Source of the DNA: Exiguobacterium flavidum | GTDB lineage: Bacteria; Bacillota; Bacilli; Exiguobacteriales; Exiguobacteriaceae | Reading direction: 5' to 3' | Assembly (NCBI RefSeq): GCF_003344535.1 | Contig: NZ_QPKS01000002.1 | Coordinates: 253,300 to 304,056 of the forward strand | DNA: 50,757 nt | Shown: one piece after another, positions 8,150 through 16,738 of the stretch | Position numbering within the stretch: the stretch's first letter is position 1 | Layout: every line of letters begins with the position of its first letter | Notes under the pieces: model-generated | The model's database searches: none | The model's input: only the letters and a program-made list of their open reading frames with translations | Told to the model about the DNA's origin: nothing | Made by a program: the position numbers and the translations under genes

Positions 8150-9337
8150 TCACAGGGAAGGGGGTTCCGTGCTATAACGTTCTTTCTTCTCATCATCGAT
8201 GAACGGCCATAACAGACGTTTCACCGTCTCCCAGTTCTTCTCCTCGATTTCCTGACGCCGGGGAATCGGTTCATATAGAGGCAATTCGTCCGACCAGCTG
8301 TCCGGTACGGTCGCACTCTCCTTGCGCCAGCGCTCGACCCACGATGGCGGCAGATTTCCGGAAAATGGAGGACGACCGGCGAGTGCCGCAAACACTTGGC
8401 TCCAAGCGCGGGGGACGACACGATACCAATCATAGCCGCCGCCCCCGAGCGCGACGAGTCGCCCTTCCGTATAACGGTTCGCAGCTTCGACTGCGATTTG
8501 TGGGATCTGCTCATAGCTCTTCATTGAAAGCGAGAGGTGTGTGAGCGGATCGAGAGCATGTGCGTCCGCCCCGTTCTGGGTGATGATCAGGTCTGGACTG
8601 AACATCTCGCATGCCTCGAACAATGCTGTCCGGTATGCATGAAGGAAGGAGTCGTCCTCCGTGAAGGCGTCGAGCGGCACGTTCCAGCTGAATCCGTATC
8701 CCTGTTCGTTGCCTCGTTCGGTCACCATCCCTGTACCGGGAAAGAGATAACGGCCCGTCTCGTGAAGTGAGAGCGTCATGACGTTCGATTGATTGTAGAA
8801 CAGCCACTGGACACCGTCGCCGTGGTGGGCGTCCGTATCGACGTAAAGGACCCGGCAATCATATTTTTCGATCATCGCAGCGATTGCGACGGCGGTATCG
8901 TTGTAAACGCAGAAACCGGAAGCACGCCCGCGAAAGCCGTGATGGAGCCCTCCACCGATGTGGAACGTACGCCTGTAAGTACCGTTCATGACAAGTTCGC
9001 AAGCCTCGATCGTACCGCCGACGAGCAGGGAGGCCCCTTCGTGCATGCCGGCAAACATCGGGGTGTCCTCGGTTCCGAGTCCGTACATCTGGGCTTTGAG
9101 AGGTGAGAGTTTACCGGTTCCGGCTTGCTTCACCGCCTCTATGTAGTCGGCATCATGGACTCGGAGCAGCTCATCGTCCGTCGCGTGTCTTGGCGGGATG
9201 CAATCGATTCCTTCGAGCGCGCCTGCTGCCTCGAGAAGCGAGTGGGTCAGCTCGAGGCGGACCGGATTGAAGGGATGCGTATCGGAAAACCGGTAGGCCG
9301 TCTCCTCCTCGCTGTAGATATAGGCGAAATCTTTCAT
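8150..9337 (-). CDS. acuC: AcuC, histone-deacetylase-family protein deacetylase
   Basis: 395 residues of the arginase/deacetylase fold. Zinc-hydrolase motifs are visible: IGGGLHHGFRG (catalytic His pair), YVDTDAHHGDGVQW (Zn Asp and His pair) and the NGADAHALDPLTHL segment. In B. subtilis AcuC removes the acetyl group from AcsA that AcuA puts on, reactivating acetyl-CoA synthetase. The start overlaps the acuB stop by four bases (ATGA), so it is translated in the acuABC operon. C-terminal ~40 residues are a charged extension. Confidence 0.95.
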   Translation of the reverse strand: MKDFAYIYSEEETAYRFSDTHPFNPVRLELTHSLLEAAGALEGIDCIPPRHATDDELLRVHDADYIEAVKQAGTGKLSPLKAQMYGLGTEDTPMFAGMHEGASLLVGGTIEACELVMNGTYRRTFHIGGGLHHGFRGRASGFCVYNDTAVAIAAMIEKYDCRVLYVDTDAHHGDGVQWLFYNQSNVMTLSLHETGRYLFPGTGMVTERGNEQGYGFSWNVPLDAFTEDDSFLHAYRTALFEACEMFSPDLIITQNGADAHALDPLTHLSLSMKSYEQIPQIAVEAANRYTEGRLVALGGGGYDWYRVVPRAWSQVFAALAGRPPFSGNLPPSWVERWRKESATVPDSWSDELPLYEPIPRRQEIEEKNWETVKRLLWPFIDDEKKERYSTEPPSL

Positions 9338-9966
9338 CGGCCGAACTCCGGGCCAAGGACGTCAAAGCCTTCCTTCTTCAACTTCTCGATGATGCGGATC
9401 GGATTCATCGTCTGGACCCGGAAGGCGACGATGCGCACGTACGGGTCGTCCGTCGGATAGACGAGTACGTTCAGGATGTTGACGTTCGTCTTCGCGAGCA
9501 AGGTCGCGATTTTTGCGAGCGTGCCGGCCGTGTTCTCAACCCGTACCTCGATTTGGGAACTCGGCTCGAGCGCGCCGGTCAGCTGAACGAACGTCCGCAG
9601 CAAATCCGTCTCGGTCAGGACGCCGACGAGGCGGCGTCCGCGGACGATCGGCAGGCAGGTCAGGCGCTGTTCGTAAAAGAGTACGGCTGCATCCTCGAGG
9701 AAGTCGAGCGGATGGGCCGTGACCGGATTTACGATCATGATGCTCGATACCGCGTTTTGCCTGTCATATTCTATCCTCTCAGGGTGGAAGACACTGAATG
9801 CGCTTTGAAGTTCCTTCAATCCGACGAGACCGACGACCTCCCGCTTCGCGTTCGTGACGATGAGATGGCGAATATTGTGCTTCTTCATCAGTTCTTCCGC
9901 GTGGGCGATCGAGTTCGTCGGCTGGACCGTCACGCAGTGCGTGTTCATGATTTGTTCGATAAGCAT
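9334..9966 (-). CDS. acuB: AcuB, CBS-pair plus ACT domain protein
   Basis: 210 residues: two CBS motifs (residues ~1-60 beginning IEQIMNTHCVTVQPTNS, and ~75-130 with VSSIMIVNPVTAHPLDF) followed by an ACT domain (~138-210, IEVRVENTAGTLAKIATLLA). CBS pairs usually bind adenosyl ligands. The family is tied to acetoin/acetate use, probably as a ligand sensor for the AcsA-AcuA-AcuC system; the mechanism is not established. GAGGAGG is nine bases before the ATG at 9966, so the longer in-frame start at 9984 is not used. Middle gene of acuABC. Confidence 0.93.
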   Translation of the reverse strand: MLIEQIMNTHCVTVQPTNSIAHAEELMKKHNIRHLIVTNAKREVVGLVGLKELQSAFSVFHPERIEYDRQNAVSSIMIVNPVTAHPLDFLEDAAVLFYEQRLTCLPIVRGRRLVGVLTETDLLRTFVQLTGALEPSSQIEVRVENTAGTLAKIATLLAKTNVNILNVLVYPTDDPYVRIVAFRVQTMNPIRIIEKLKKEGFDVLGPEFGR

Positions 9967-9980
9967 ATAGTCCATCCTCC

Positions 9981-10613
9981 TCAATCGTACATGAAGCGCC
10001 GTCTCAGGCGGAGCGAGTTGAAGTGCTCGACGACGTCTTGCGAGACGTTTTTGCCGATGCGGGCCATCAGGCAGTTGGCCGGATGGGAAGCGATCTCCGG
10101 ATCATCGGTCGGGAAAAAGACGAGTCCGCCGTGATTCATCATCTTCTCCATCACTTTCCGGTAATCCCAGATGGAAAGACCGCTTCCTTTCAAATCCCAG
10201 TGCCAGTAGTATTCCGTCGTCAGGATCAAGTAATTTTCCATCGCAGGGTCGAGCATCGATACTTCGAGAAGCTTCTTTCCGATTTGTTGACCGCGGAATC
10301 GCGACGACACCTCGATCGCCCCAAGTTCGAGGATGTAAGGATTGTTCCCTTCGCTCCACGTCTCGTATGGGTCAGGATAGAGATACGTCACGTAACCGAT
10401 GACATCCTCTCCTTGACGAGCGACGATGATGCGTCCTTCCGGAAGAGCAGCTATCTCGACGAGCGCCTGATGTTGCTCGAGCGGTTCCCGAAATGCGGTC
10501 AGACCGGAATCAAGGCGATAGGACGCGAGGGTCTCGCTCGGGACAGGTCCTTCGATTTCGACCGGACCGAGCGACGTTTCATGGGTTCGATGATTGAACT
10601 GTTTCTCAAACAT
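9981..10613 (-). CDS. acuA: AcuA, GNAT protein acetyltransferase
   Basis: 210 residues of GNAT fold; the acetyl-CoA pyrophosphate loop is SSRFRGQQIGKKLLE (R/QxxGxG/A type) near residue 110. In B. subtilis AcuA acetylates the active-site lysine of AcsA and switches it off. Encoded divergently from its target acsA and first in the acuABC operon. GGTGGTGA lies before the ATG at 10613; the open frame running to 10883 is an antisense overlap with acsA and is not used. Confidence 0.95.
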   Translation of the reverse strand: MFEKQFNHRTHETSLGPVEIEGPVPSETLASYRLDSGLTAFREPLEQHQALVEIAALPEGRIIVARQGEDVIGYVTYLYPDPYETWSEGNNPYILELGAIEVSSRFRGQQIGKKLLEVSMLDPAMENYLILTTEYYWHWDLKGSGLSIWDYRKVMEKMMNHGGLVFFPTDDPEIASHPANCLMARIGKNVSQDVVEHFNSLRLRRRFMYD

Positions 10614-10681
10614 GTAAGCGTCACCACCTTCAGCTTCATTATAGACGATTGATTCCGGGAGAAGAGAGGGATTTTTTGACA

Positions 10682-10696
10682 AACTGTCGGAAAATT
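10682..10696. promoter_or_regulatory. Possible CodY box in the acuA-acsA intergenic region
   Basis: AACTGTCGGAAAATT matches the CodY consensus AATTTTCWGAAAATT with three mismatches. In B. subtilis acsA is controlled by CodY and CcpA. Weak on its own. Confidence 0.35.
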
Positions 10697-10698
10697 CA

Positions 10699-10726
10699 TT
10701 GAATTGACTTCCAACTAGCTTATAAT
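10699..10726 (+). promoter_or_regulatory. Sigma-A promoter of acsA
   Basis: TTGAAT, 16 bases, TATAAT, 32 bases before the acsA ATG. Confidence 0.65.
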
Positions 10727-10758
10727 AAAGGGGATTACAACGAAGGGGAGGACTTGAC

Positions 10759-12465
10759 ATGAAAGTTTTGAAAGCGCTTCCGGGGGAGCATTGGCTCGCG
10801 GAGTATGATGCATCAGTCGATTCATATGACTGGAAAGAAGCAGAACAGTATTTTTCATGGGCGACCACGGGGAAGGTCAACATGGCATACGAAGCAATCG
10901 ACCGTCACGCAGAAGGGGAACTTGCGGATAAGACGGCGTTGATCTATTATGACGGCACGACGGAACAGACATTTACTTACGCAGAAATGAAGCGCTTGAC
11001 GAACAAGGCGGCGAACGTTCTCGTCGGGGCAGGGGTCACGCCTGGCGATCGCGTCTTCATCTTCATGCCGAGATCACCTGAGCTCTATTTCGCGCTACTC
11101 GGCGCACTGAAGGCGGGAGCGATCGTAGGTCCGCTCTTCGAAGCCTTCATGGAACAGGCGGTGCGCGATCGCCTGCTCGACTCGGAAGCGAAAATGCTCG
11201 TGACGACGAAGGCGCTCCTGCCGCGTGTCCCGGTCGAGGAGCTCGGTTCGCTCGAGACGATTTTCCTCGTCGATGAAAATGTCGAGGAGGAAGGAAAGGT
11301 CCGTGACTTCCGCAAAGAATTCGAGATGGCGAGCGAGGAGTTCGAACCGGTCTGGCTCGATCGTGAGGATGGTTTGATCCTGCACTATACTTCCGGCTCG
11401 ACTGGAAAGCCGAAGGGCGTCCTCCATGTGCAGAACGCGATGATCCAGCATTTGATGACCGGACGCTGGGTACTCGATCTGCAACCGGATGACATCTACT
11501 GGTGCACCGCGGATCCGGGCTGGGTCACGGGGACGAGCTACGGCATCTTCGCTCCGTTCTTGAACGGCGCGACGAACATCGTCGTCGGCGGGCGCTTCAA
11601 CCCTGATTTCTGGTACAGCGTCATCGCGAAGTATGGCGTGACGGTCTGGTACAGCGCACCAACTGCGTTCCGGATGTTGATGGGCGCAGGTGCTGAGGTG
11701 GCAGACAAATATGATTTGTCCTCGCTTCGCCATGTCTTGTCCGTCGGAGAGCCGCTCAACCCGGAGGTCATCCGTTGGGGCCAGGAATCATTCAACCAGC
11801 GGATTCACGATACATGGTGGATGACGGAGACCGGCGCGATGATGATTTGCAACTACAAGTCGATGGACATCAAACCTGGATCGATGGGGAAACCGATCCC
11901 GGGCGTCAAGGCGGCAATCATCGATGATCAAGGCAAGGAGCTGCCACCTTTCCGGATGGGGAACCTTGCGCTCAAGACGCCATGGCCATCCATGATGCGC
12001 GGCATCTGGAACAACCAACAGAAATACGAATCGTACTTCTGGGACGAGTGGTATGTATCGGGTGATTCGGCATATATGGATGATGAAGGGTACTTCTGGT
12101 TCCAGGGTCGCGTCGACGACGTCATCATGACAGCCGGAGAACGGGTCGGTCCGTTCGAGGTCGAAAGTCGCCTCGTCGAGCATCCGGCCGTCGCCGAAGC
12201 TGGGGTCATCGGGAAACCTGATCCGGTCCGCGGTGAAATCATCAAGGCCTTCATCTCACTCCGTGCAGGATATGAAGCGACGGACGAGTTGAAGAAGGAA
12301 ATCCAGCAATTCGTCAAGGAAGGTCTCGCCGCACACGCTGCTCCGCGAGAGATCGACTTCCGCGACAAGCTGCCGAAGACGCGAAGCGGTAAGATCATGC
12401 GCCGTGTCCTGAAGGCATGGGAACTCAATCTCGAGACGGGCGACCTCTCGACGATGGAGGACTGA
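10759..12465 (+). CDS. acsA: Acetyl-CoA synthetase
   Basis: 568 residues, the short Bacillus AcsA form. It converts acetate, ATP and CoA to acetyl-CoA via acetyl-AMP. Motifs: P-loop YTSGSTGKPKGVLH (~residue 210), WWMTETGAMM, GRVDDVIMTAGERV, and the C-terminal PKTRSGKIMRR that carries the catalytic lysine acetylated by AcuA. GGGGAGG lies about eight bases before the ATG. Divergent from acuABC, giving a compact self-regulating module. A 13-of-14 cre match at 10769-10782 overlaps the first codons, and a possible CodY box lies upstream, in keeping with repression in rich medium. Confidence 0.97.
   Translation: MKVLKALPGEHWLAEYDASVDSYDWKEAEQYFSWATTGKVNMAYEAIDRHAEGELADKTALIYYDGTTEQTFTYAEMKRLTNKAANVLVGAGVTPGDRVFIFMPRSPELYFALLGALKAGAIVGPLFEAFMEQAVRDRLLDSEAKMLVTTKALLPRVPVEELGSLETIFLVDENVEEEGKVRDFRKEFEMASEEFEPVWLDREDGLILHYTSGSTGKPKGVLHVQNAMIQHLMTGRWVLDLQPDDIYWCTADPGWVTGTSYGIFAPFLNGATNIVVGGRFNPDFWYSVIAKYGVTVWYSAPTAFRMLMGAGAEVADKYDLSSLRHVLSVGEPLNPEVIRWGQESFNQRIHDTWWMTETGAMMICNYKSMDIKPGSMGKPIPGVKAAIIDDQGKELPPFRMGNLALKTPWPSMMRGIWNNQQKYESYFWDEWYVSGDSAYMDDEGYFWFQGRVDDVIMTAGERVGPFEVESRLVEHPAVAEAGVIGKPDPVRGEIIKAFISLRAGYEATDELKKEIQQFVKEGLAAHAAPREIDFRDKLPKTRSGKIMRRVLKAWELNLETGDLSTMED
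10769..10782 (+). promoter_or_regulatory. Intragenic cre-like site at the start of acsA
   Basis: TGAAAGCGCTTCCG, matching TGWAARCGYTWNCW at all but the last base, about 37 bases past the predicted transcription start. At that place CcpA would act as a road block. It also encodes ordinary residues (KALP), so selection on the protein may explain part of it. Confidence 0.5.
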
Positions 12466-12496
12466 TCCCTTTCTTTGAAATAGCGTCAAATATACA

Positions 12497-12535
12497 AATA
12501 CCCCCTCGCTCCTGTTGCAGGCGAGGGGGTATTTC
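12497..12535. terminator. Terminator between convergent acsA and PBP genes
   Basis: AAATACCCCCTCGC, loop, GCGAGGGGGTATTT: long perfect stem with short T-runs. Confidence 0.88.
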
Positions 12536-12571
12536 GTGTTCGATGATCGGACGGGGAGAGAACCGAGTGGA

Positions 12572-15013
12572 TTATTCGGTCTCGTCCTTTTTCTTGTCAT
12601 CAGTTGCAGGAGGTTCAGGCTTCTCCTCCTTCGGCTTTTCTTCACTTGGTTTTTCTTCTGGTTTCTCTTCAGGTTTCTCTTCTTCCGGTTTCTCAGCTGG
12701 TGGATCTTTCTTTTCTTCGGCAGGAGGATCCGGTTTTTCTTCCGGTTTCTTCTCATCCGTCGTCTCTGGCTTCTTCTCTTCAGGCGCCGGTTTCTGCTCG
12801 ACCTTCTCTTCCTTCGGTTTCTTTTTCGGCTCTTCCTTGAATGAGCCGGAGTTCTTGAAGTCGTCTTCCTTGACCGAGGACGGCCGGACGAAACGAGCAC
12901 CGGATTTGAAATAGGCATCATTCGCCTGATACGTCAGATTGGCCATCTGAGACCAGAGTGTCTGCGTCCGTTGATAGTAGTTATCGCCAGTAAGCGAGAT
13001 GTTCTGGTCATGTCCTGTCCAGACTGCGAGCGTGACGCCAGGAGTCGACGCGACGAGATAGGAGTCGACACGGTCGTTCGTCGTACCCGTCTTTCCTGCC
13101 CAGTCGCCTGGCGCTTTCAAGAAGGCGTTCGCATACCGTGCTGTACCGTTCGTAAAGACGCCGCGCATCATGTCGAGCGTCAAATAAGCAGTACGGTCTT
13201 CATAGATGCGTTTCTTCTTCACTTTTGCTTTGTAGATGTTCTTGCCGTCCTTCGTGATCTTGTCGATGACGTGCGGCTTGACGTATTCACCGTAGTTGGC
13301 GAGTGTCGCATATGCGCCCGCAAGCTCGACCGGTGTGATCTCCATCGTACCGAGAGCGGCTGATGGTGCGTATCGGATCGCGTCCGGTACGGAGACGCCC
13401 ATGTCGACGAGTTTTTGGATCGAGTCCGACATGTTCATCTCTTCGTATATCTTGACGGCAGGGACGTTCAGCGAGAGCTCGAGTGCTGTTCTGACCGTTA
13501 CGTTCCCGCGGTACATGCCGCCTTCGTTCTTGATCGGCTTCTCCGGTTTGACCGGAACGTTCTGATAGTAATATTCCTCATCATTGATGGTCGACGCCGG
13601 TGTGATCAGCCCGTTTTCGATCCCATTCGAATAGACGAGAATCGGCTTGGCTGTCGATCCGATTTGCCGCTTCGCCTGGAAGGCGCGGTTGAAATCGTCC
13701 GCCTGTCCTTTGACGTACCGGCCACCGACGAACCCGAGGATCCGTCCAGTCTCGTTCTGGACCATGACTGCGGCAGTCTCTTCCGGATAGGCCTTCGTGA
13801 CGTTCTTCTTCGTCTTTGGATCCTTGTATGTCAGATACTTCGGCTCGGCCGTGAAGTTTTTGCTGTCTTTGGCAGGCTTTTGCATCGCCTCGTGAATTTT
13901 CTTGTCGAGCGTCAAGTGGATTTTATATCCGCCCTGGCGCATGGCCACAAGTGCCTGTTCTTCGTATTTAGAACGGATGTCCGCCAGTTCCGTCGGCTTG
14001 ATCTCGTCCTTTTTAAGCCCGTCCTTCTTCATGAAGTAGTCCGTCATCAGGTCGAGTGCTTCCTTTTGAGCGAGATCGACGACATATGGATACTTGTCAC
14101 GTGCCCGTTCCCTCTGCTTCGAGAAGTCCTTCTTGATATCGTACTTCAATGCAGATTCGTATTGCTTGTCTGTGATCTTTCCTGCGACATGCATCCGCTT
14201 GAGGACAGTCTGCATTCGGTTGATGCTCGGAGTCAGATCCTTCTTGACGACGCCGCCTTGCAGGAACGGCGTATAATAGTACGGGTTTTTCGGAATCCCG
14301 GCAAGGAACGCTGCCTGCGGGATGTTCAGCTTCGAGGCAGGTTTGTTGAAGACGCCGCGTGAAGCAGCCTCGATGCCGGCGATGTTCCGCCCGAGCGAGT
14401 TACGCCCGAATGAGACGACGTTCAGGTAGGCTTGCAGGATTTCGTCCTTCGTCATCGCGTTCTCAAGGCGTAGCGCAAGCAGGATTTCCTTCGCTTTTCG
14501 TTCGAACGAGACTTCGTTCGTCAAAATCTGGTTCTTGATCAGCTGTTGCGTCAGCGTACTGCCGCCGGTCCGGGAAGATGAATTCGAGACTTCCTGGAGG
14601 ATGGCGCGCAGCGTCGCTTTCGGTACGACACCTTCATGCTGATAAAACTCCGCGTCCTCTGTCGAGAGAACGGCATTGATCAGGTGAGGCGAGACTTTGC
14701 TGAGGGCGATCGGTGCGCGCTCTTCGTCCGTCGAGACGTTCGTCAGCTTTTCTCCGCTCCCCCAGTAGATCTCACTCGTCACGGCATAGTTATTGACTTG
14801 TTGTTTCATGTCAGGCAGTTCAGGAGCCTTCGTATCCTTGACGAGCGACGCGAAGTATCCGCCTGCCGCACCGACTGAGAAGCTACCGATCAACAGAACA
14901 CCGATCAGGAGCAGCAGGATCAGGTTCCAGGAAACGTCATAGGTGATATTCGACCAGTTCCGAACGGTTTTCGTTCGGGGATGATTCCAAAACTTCGACC
15001 AATTCTCGAGCAT
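12572..15013 (-). CDS. Class A penicillin-binding protein (glycosyltransferase-transpeptidase)
   Basis: 813 residues. Short cytoplasmic start, one membrane anchor (~30-55), GT51 glycosyltransferase domain with EDAEFYQHEG (catalytic Glu ~119) and GGSTLTQQLIKNQ (~150), then a transpeptidase domain with SxxK as STAK (Ser ~453), SxN as SLN (~514) and KTGT (~641). It polymerises and cross-links peptidoglycan outside the membrane. The last ~80 residues are a low-complexity tail of Lys, Glu and Pro, ending in a run of acidic and basic residues. AAAGGAG precedes the ATG; an extended -10 lies at 15076-15084. Closest in type to PBP1A/2D families; exact paralogue not decided. Confidence 0.94.
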   Translation of the reverse strand: MLENWSKFWNHPRTKTVRNWSNITYDVSWNLILLLLIGVLLIGSFSVGAAGGYFASLVKDTKAPELPDMKQQVNNYAVTSEIYWGSGEKLTNVSTDEERAPIALSKVSPHLINAVLSTEDAEFYQHEGVVPKATLRAILQEVSNSSSRTGGSTLTQQLIKNQILTNEVSFERKAKEILLALRLENAMTKDEILQAYLNVVSFGRNSLGRNIAGIEAASRGVFNKPASKLNIPQAAFLAGIPKNPYYYTPFLQGGVVKKDLTPSINRMQTVLKRMHVAGKITDKQYESALKYDIKKDFSKQRERARDKYPYVVDLAQKEALDLMTDYFMKKDGLKKDEIKPTELADIRSKYEEQALVAMRQGGYKIHLTLDKKIHEAMQKPAKDSKNFTAEPKYLTYKDPKTKKNVTKAYPEETAAVMVQNETGRILGFVGGRYVKGQADDFNRAFQAKRQIGSTAKPILVYSNGIENGLITPASTINDEEYYYQNVPVKPEKPIKNEGGMYRGNVTVRTALELSLNVPAVKIYEEMNMSDSIQKLVDMGVSVPDAIRYAPSAALGTMEITPVELAGAYATLANYGEYVKPHVIDKITKDGKNIYKAKVKKKRIYEDRTAYLTLDMMRGVFTNGTARYANAFLKAPGDWAGKTGTTNDRVDSYLVASTPGVTLAVWTGHDQNISLTGDNYYQRTQTLWSQMANLTYQANDAYFKSGARFVRPSSVKEDDFKNSGSFKEEPKKKPKEEKVEQKPAPEEKKPETTDEKKPEEKPDPPAEEKKDPPAEKPEEEKPEEKPEEKPSEEKPKEEKPEPPATDDKKKDETE

Positions 15014-15075
15014 AGATGATCTCCTTTGCGTATAGAAACTTTTTCATGAACATTCATTTAATCATAGGTGGAATA

Positions 15076-15084
15076 ATTATACCA
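15076..15084 (-). promoter_or_regulatory. Extended -10 promoter for the PBP gene
   Basis: TGGTATAAT on the minus strand, 63 bases before the PBP start and back-to-back with the tyrS promoter. Confidence 0.5.
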
Positions 15085-15107
15085 TACCGCAATCCTTCAA
15101 AACGTAC

Positions 15108-15137
15108 TTGACACCGGATTCGGCAAAGACGTAAGAT
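15108..15137 (+). promoter_or_regulatory. Sigma-A promoter of the tyrS T-box leader
   Basis: TTGACA, 18 bases, TAAGAT. A transcript starting near 15144 would contain the whole T-box structure. Confidence 0.65.
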
Positions 15138-15143
15138 GGAATC

Positions 15144-15380
15144 AGTTTTATAGACGACATGCCTTGATCGGAAATCAGTAGTGTGACGCTCCCTGTAGTA
15201 AAAGAGACTTGGTGGTGGTGCGAACCAAGACACAGCGATCCGCGAATTACGCTTCCAGGAGCATCTTGAGAAATCAAGCGGTCCGTCCCGTTATCGACGA
15301 ACTAAGTGGCACAGATTGTGCAATTAGGGTGGTACCACGGAATTTTCCGTCCCTTCGTTCTCGAAGGGGCGGTTTTTTTT
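15144..15380 (+). ncRNA. Tyrosine T-box riboswitch upstream of tyrS
   Basis: All core T-box parts are visible. The base of stem I pairs GCTCCCTG (15188-15195) with CAGGAGC (15256-15262). The S-turn AGTA is at 15197-15200, an AGAGA bulge follows, and the apical part reads GGTGGTGCGAACC. The specifier is TAC (15248-15250) within GAATTACG, a tyrosine codon. The T-box itself is AGGGTGGTACCACGG (15326-15340), with TGGT able to pair with an ACCA tRNA end. The terminator CCGTCCCTTCG / CGAAGGGGCGG plus eight T ends at 15380. Uncharged tRNA-Tyr should favour the antiterminator and tyrS expression. Confidence 0.96.
15347..15380 (+). terminator. Terminator arm of the tyrS T-box
   Basis: CCGTCCCTTCG, ttct, CGAAGGGGCGG and T8. 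Its 5' arm competes with the T-box antiterminator. Confidence 0.93.
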
Positions 15381-15426
15381 ATCTTCATTTTAGAATACCC
15401 ATAAATACAGAGGAGGCTGTTCAGTT

Positions 15427-16674
15427 ATGAACCTATTACAAGATTTAGAATTTCGCGGCTTGATCAACCAGATGACAGATGAGAAGGGGATCGAGGAATT
15501 GCTTCAGACGCGGACGACGCTCTACACCGGATTCGACCCGACGGCGGATTCGCTTCACATCGGACACTTGCTCCCGATTCTCGTCCTCAAACGTTTCCAG
15601 GAAGCCGGACACCATGTCATCGGTCTCGTCGGCGGAGCGACTGGGATGATCGGCGACCCGAGCGGACGCTCGACGGAACGTTCACTCAATACGTCGGAGA
15701 CGGTCGAGCTGTTCTCGAACCGGATCAAGGACCAGCTGTCGCGTTTCCTTCCGCTTGAAGGGGAGAACCCGGTCACGATCGCGAACAACCTCGACTGGAC
15801 GCGTGACTTGACGGTGATCGACTTCCTGCGTGATATCGGAAAACACTTCCCGATCAGCTACATGCTTGCGAAGGACTCGGTCGACTCACGCCTCGAGAAC
15901 GGAATCTCGTTCACTGAGTTCTCTTACATGCTCCTTCAGTCGTTCGATTTCCTGAAGCTCTACGAGAATGAAGGATGCCGTCTCCAAGTCGGCGGGAGCG
16001 ACCAGTGGGGCAACATCACAGCCGGCATGGAGTTGATCCGCCGCGTCGGGCATGAGAAGAAGGCTTTCGGGATCACCGTGCCGCTCGTGACGAAATCAGA
16101 TGGTCAGAAGTTCGGCAAGACGGCTGGTGGAGCGGTTTGGCTCGACGCAGAGAAGACGACGCCTTACGAGTTCTTCCAGTTCTGGTTCAACGTCGACGAC
16201 CTCGACGTCATCAAGTTCATCAAGTTCTTTACTTTCCTGTCGCATGAAGAAATCAATGCCCTCGCGGAAGAAGTCGCGGCTGCTCCGGAAAAACGTGTCG
16301 CACAGCGCCGTCTCGCAGAAGAGATGACGAAGCTCGTTCATGGTGAAGCCGGACTCTCGCAGGCAGAACGCATCACGGCTGCTCTCTTCAGCGGTGACAT
16401 CAAATCGCTCGAAGCAGCAGACATCGAAGACGCGTTCAAAGGGATGCCGCGCTTTACGCTCGGTGAAGCGACGAACCTCGTCGACGTCCTCGTCGAAGCA
16501 AAGATCAGCCCGTCAAAACGTCAGGCACGTGAAGACGTGACGAACGGTGCCATCTACATCAACGGGGAGCGCGAACAGGATCTTTCGAAGGAACTCTCGC
16601 GCAACGATGCAATCGGCAACTTCACGATCGTCCGCCGCGGCAAGAAGAAATACTTCGTGCTCGAGCACGCATGA
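15427..16674 (+). CDS. tyrS: Tyrosyl-tRNA synthetase
   Basis: 415 residues, class I aminoacyl-tRNA synthetase. HIGH signature SLHIGHLLP (~48), tyrosine-binding YTGFDPTADS, KMSKS-equivalent KFGKT (~233), and a C-terminal S4 RNA-binding domain (~350-410) ending RRGKKKYFVLEHA. AGGAGG lies before the ATG. Controlled by the T-box just upstream. Next to rpsD as in Bacillus, with bioY inserted between. Confidence 0.98.
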   Translation: MNLLQDLEFRGLINQMTDEKGIEELLQTRTTLYTGFDPTADSLHIGHLLPILVLKRFQEAGHHVIGLVGGATGMIGDPSGRSTERSLNTSETVELFSNRIKDQLSRFLPLEGENPVTIANNLDWTRDLTVIDFLRDIGKHFPISYMLAKDSVDSRLENGISFTEFSYMLLQSFDFLKLYENEGCRLQVGGSDQWGNITAGMELIRRVGHEKKAFGITVPLVTKSDGQKFGKTAGGAVWLDAEKTTPYEFFQFWFNVDDLDVIKFIKFFTFLSHEEINALAEEVAAAPEKRVAQRRLAEEMTKLVHGEAGLSQAERITAALFSGDIKSLEAADIEDAFKGMPRFTLGEATNLVDVLVEAKISPSKRQAREDVTNGAIYINGEREQDLSKELSRNDAIGNFTIVRRGKKKYFVLEHA

Positions 16675-16684
16675 CTTGAAGTAC

Positions 16685-16731
16685 AAAAAAGCAAGAAGAA
16701 GTTCCATGGCGGAATCTCTTCTTGCTTTTTG
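16685..16731. terminator. Bidirectional terminator, tyrS / bioY
   Basis: AAAAAGCAAGAAGA, loop, TCTTCTTGCTTTTTG; T-runs on both strands between convergent genes. Confidence 0.9.
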
Positions 16732-16738
16732 TTTGCTC

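Noticed and set aside
10614-10883. N-terminal extension of acuA into acsA
   Set aside because: A good ribosome site and the family start lie at 10613; the extension is antisense to acsA.
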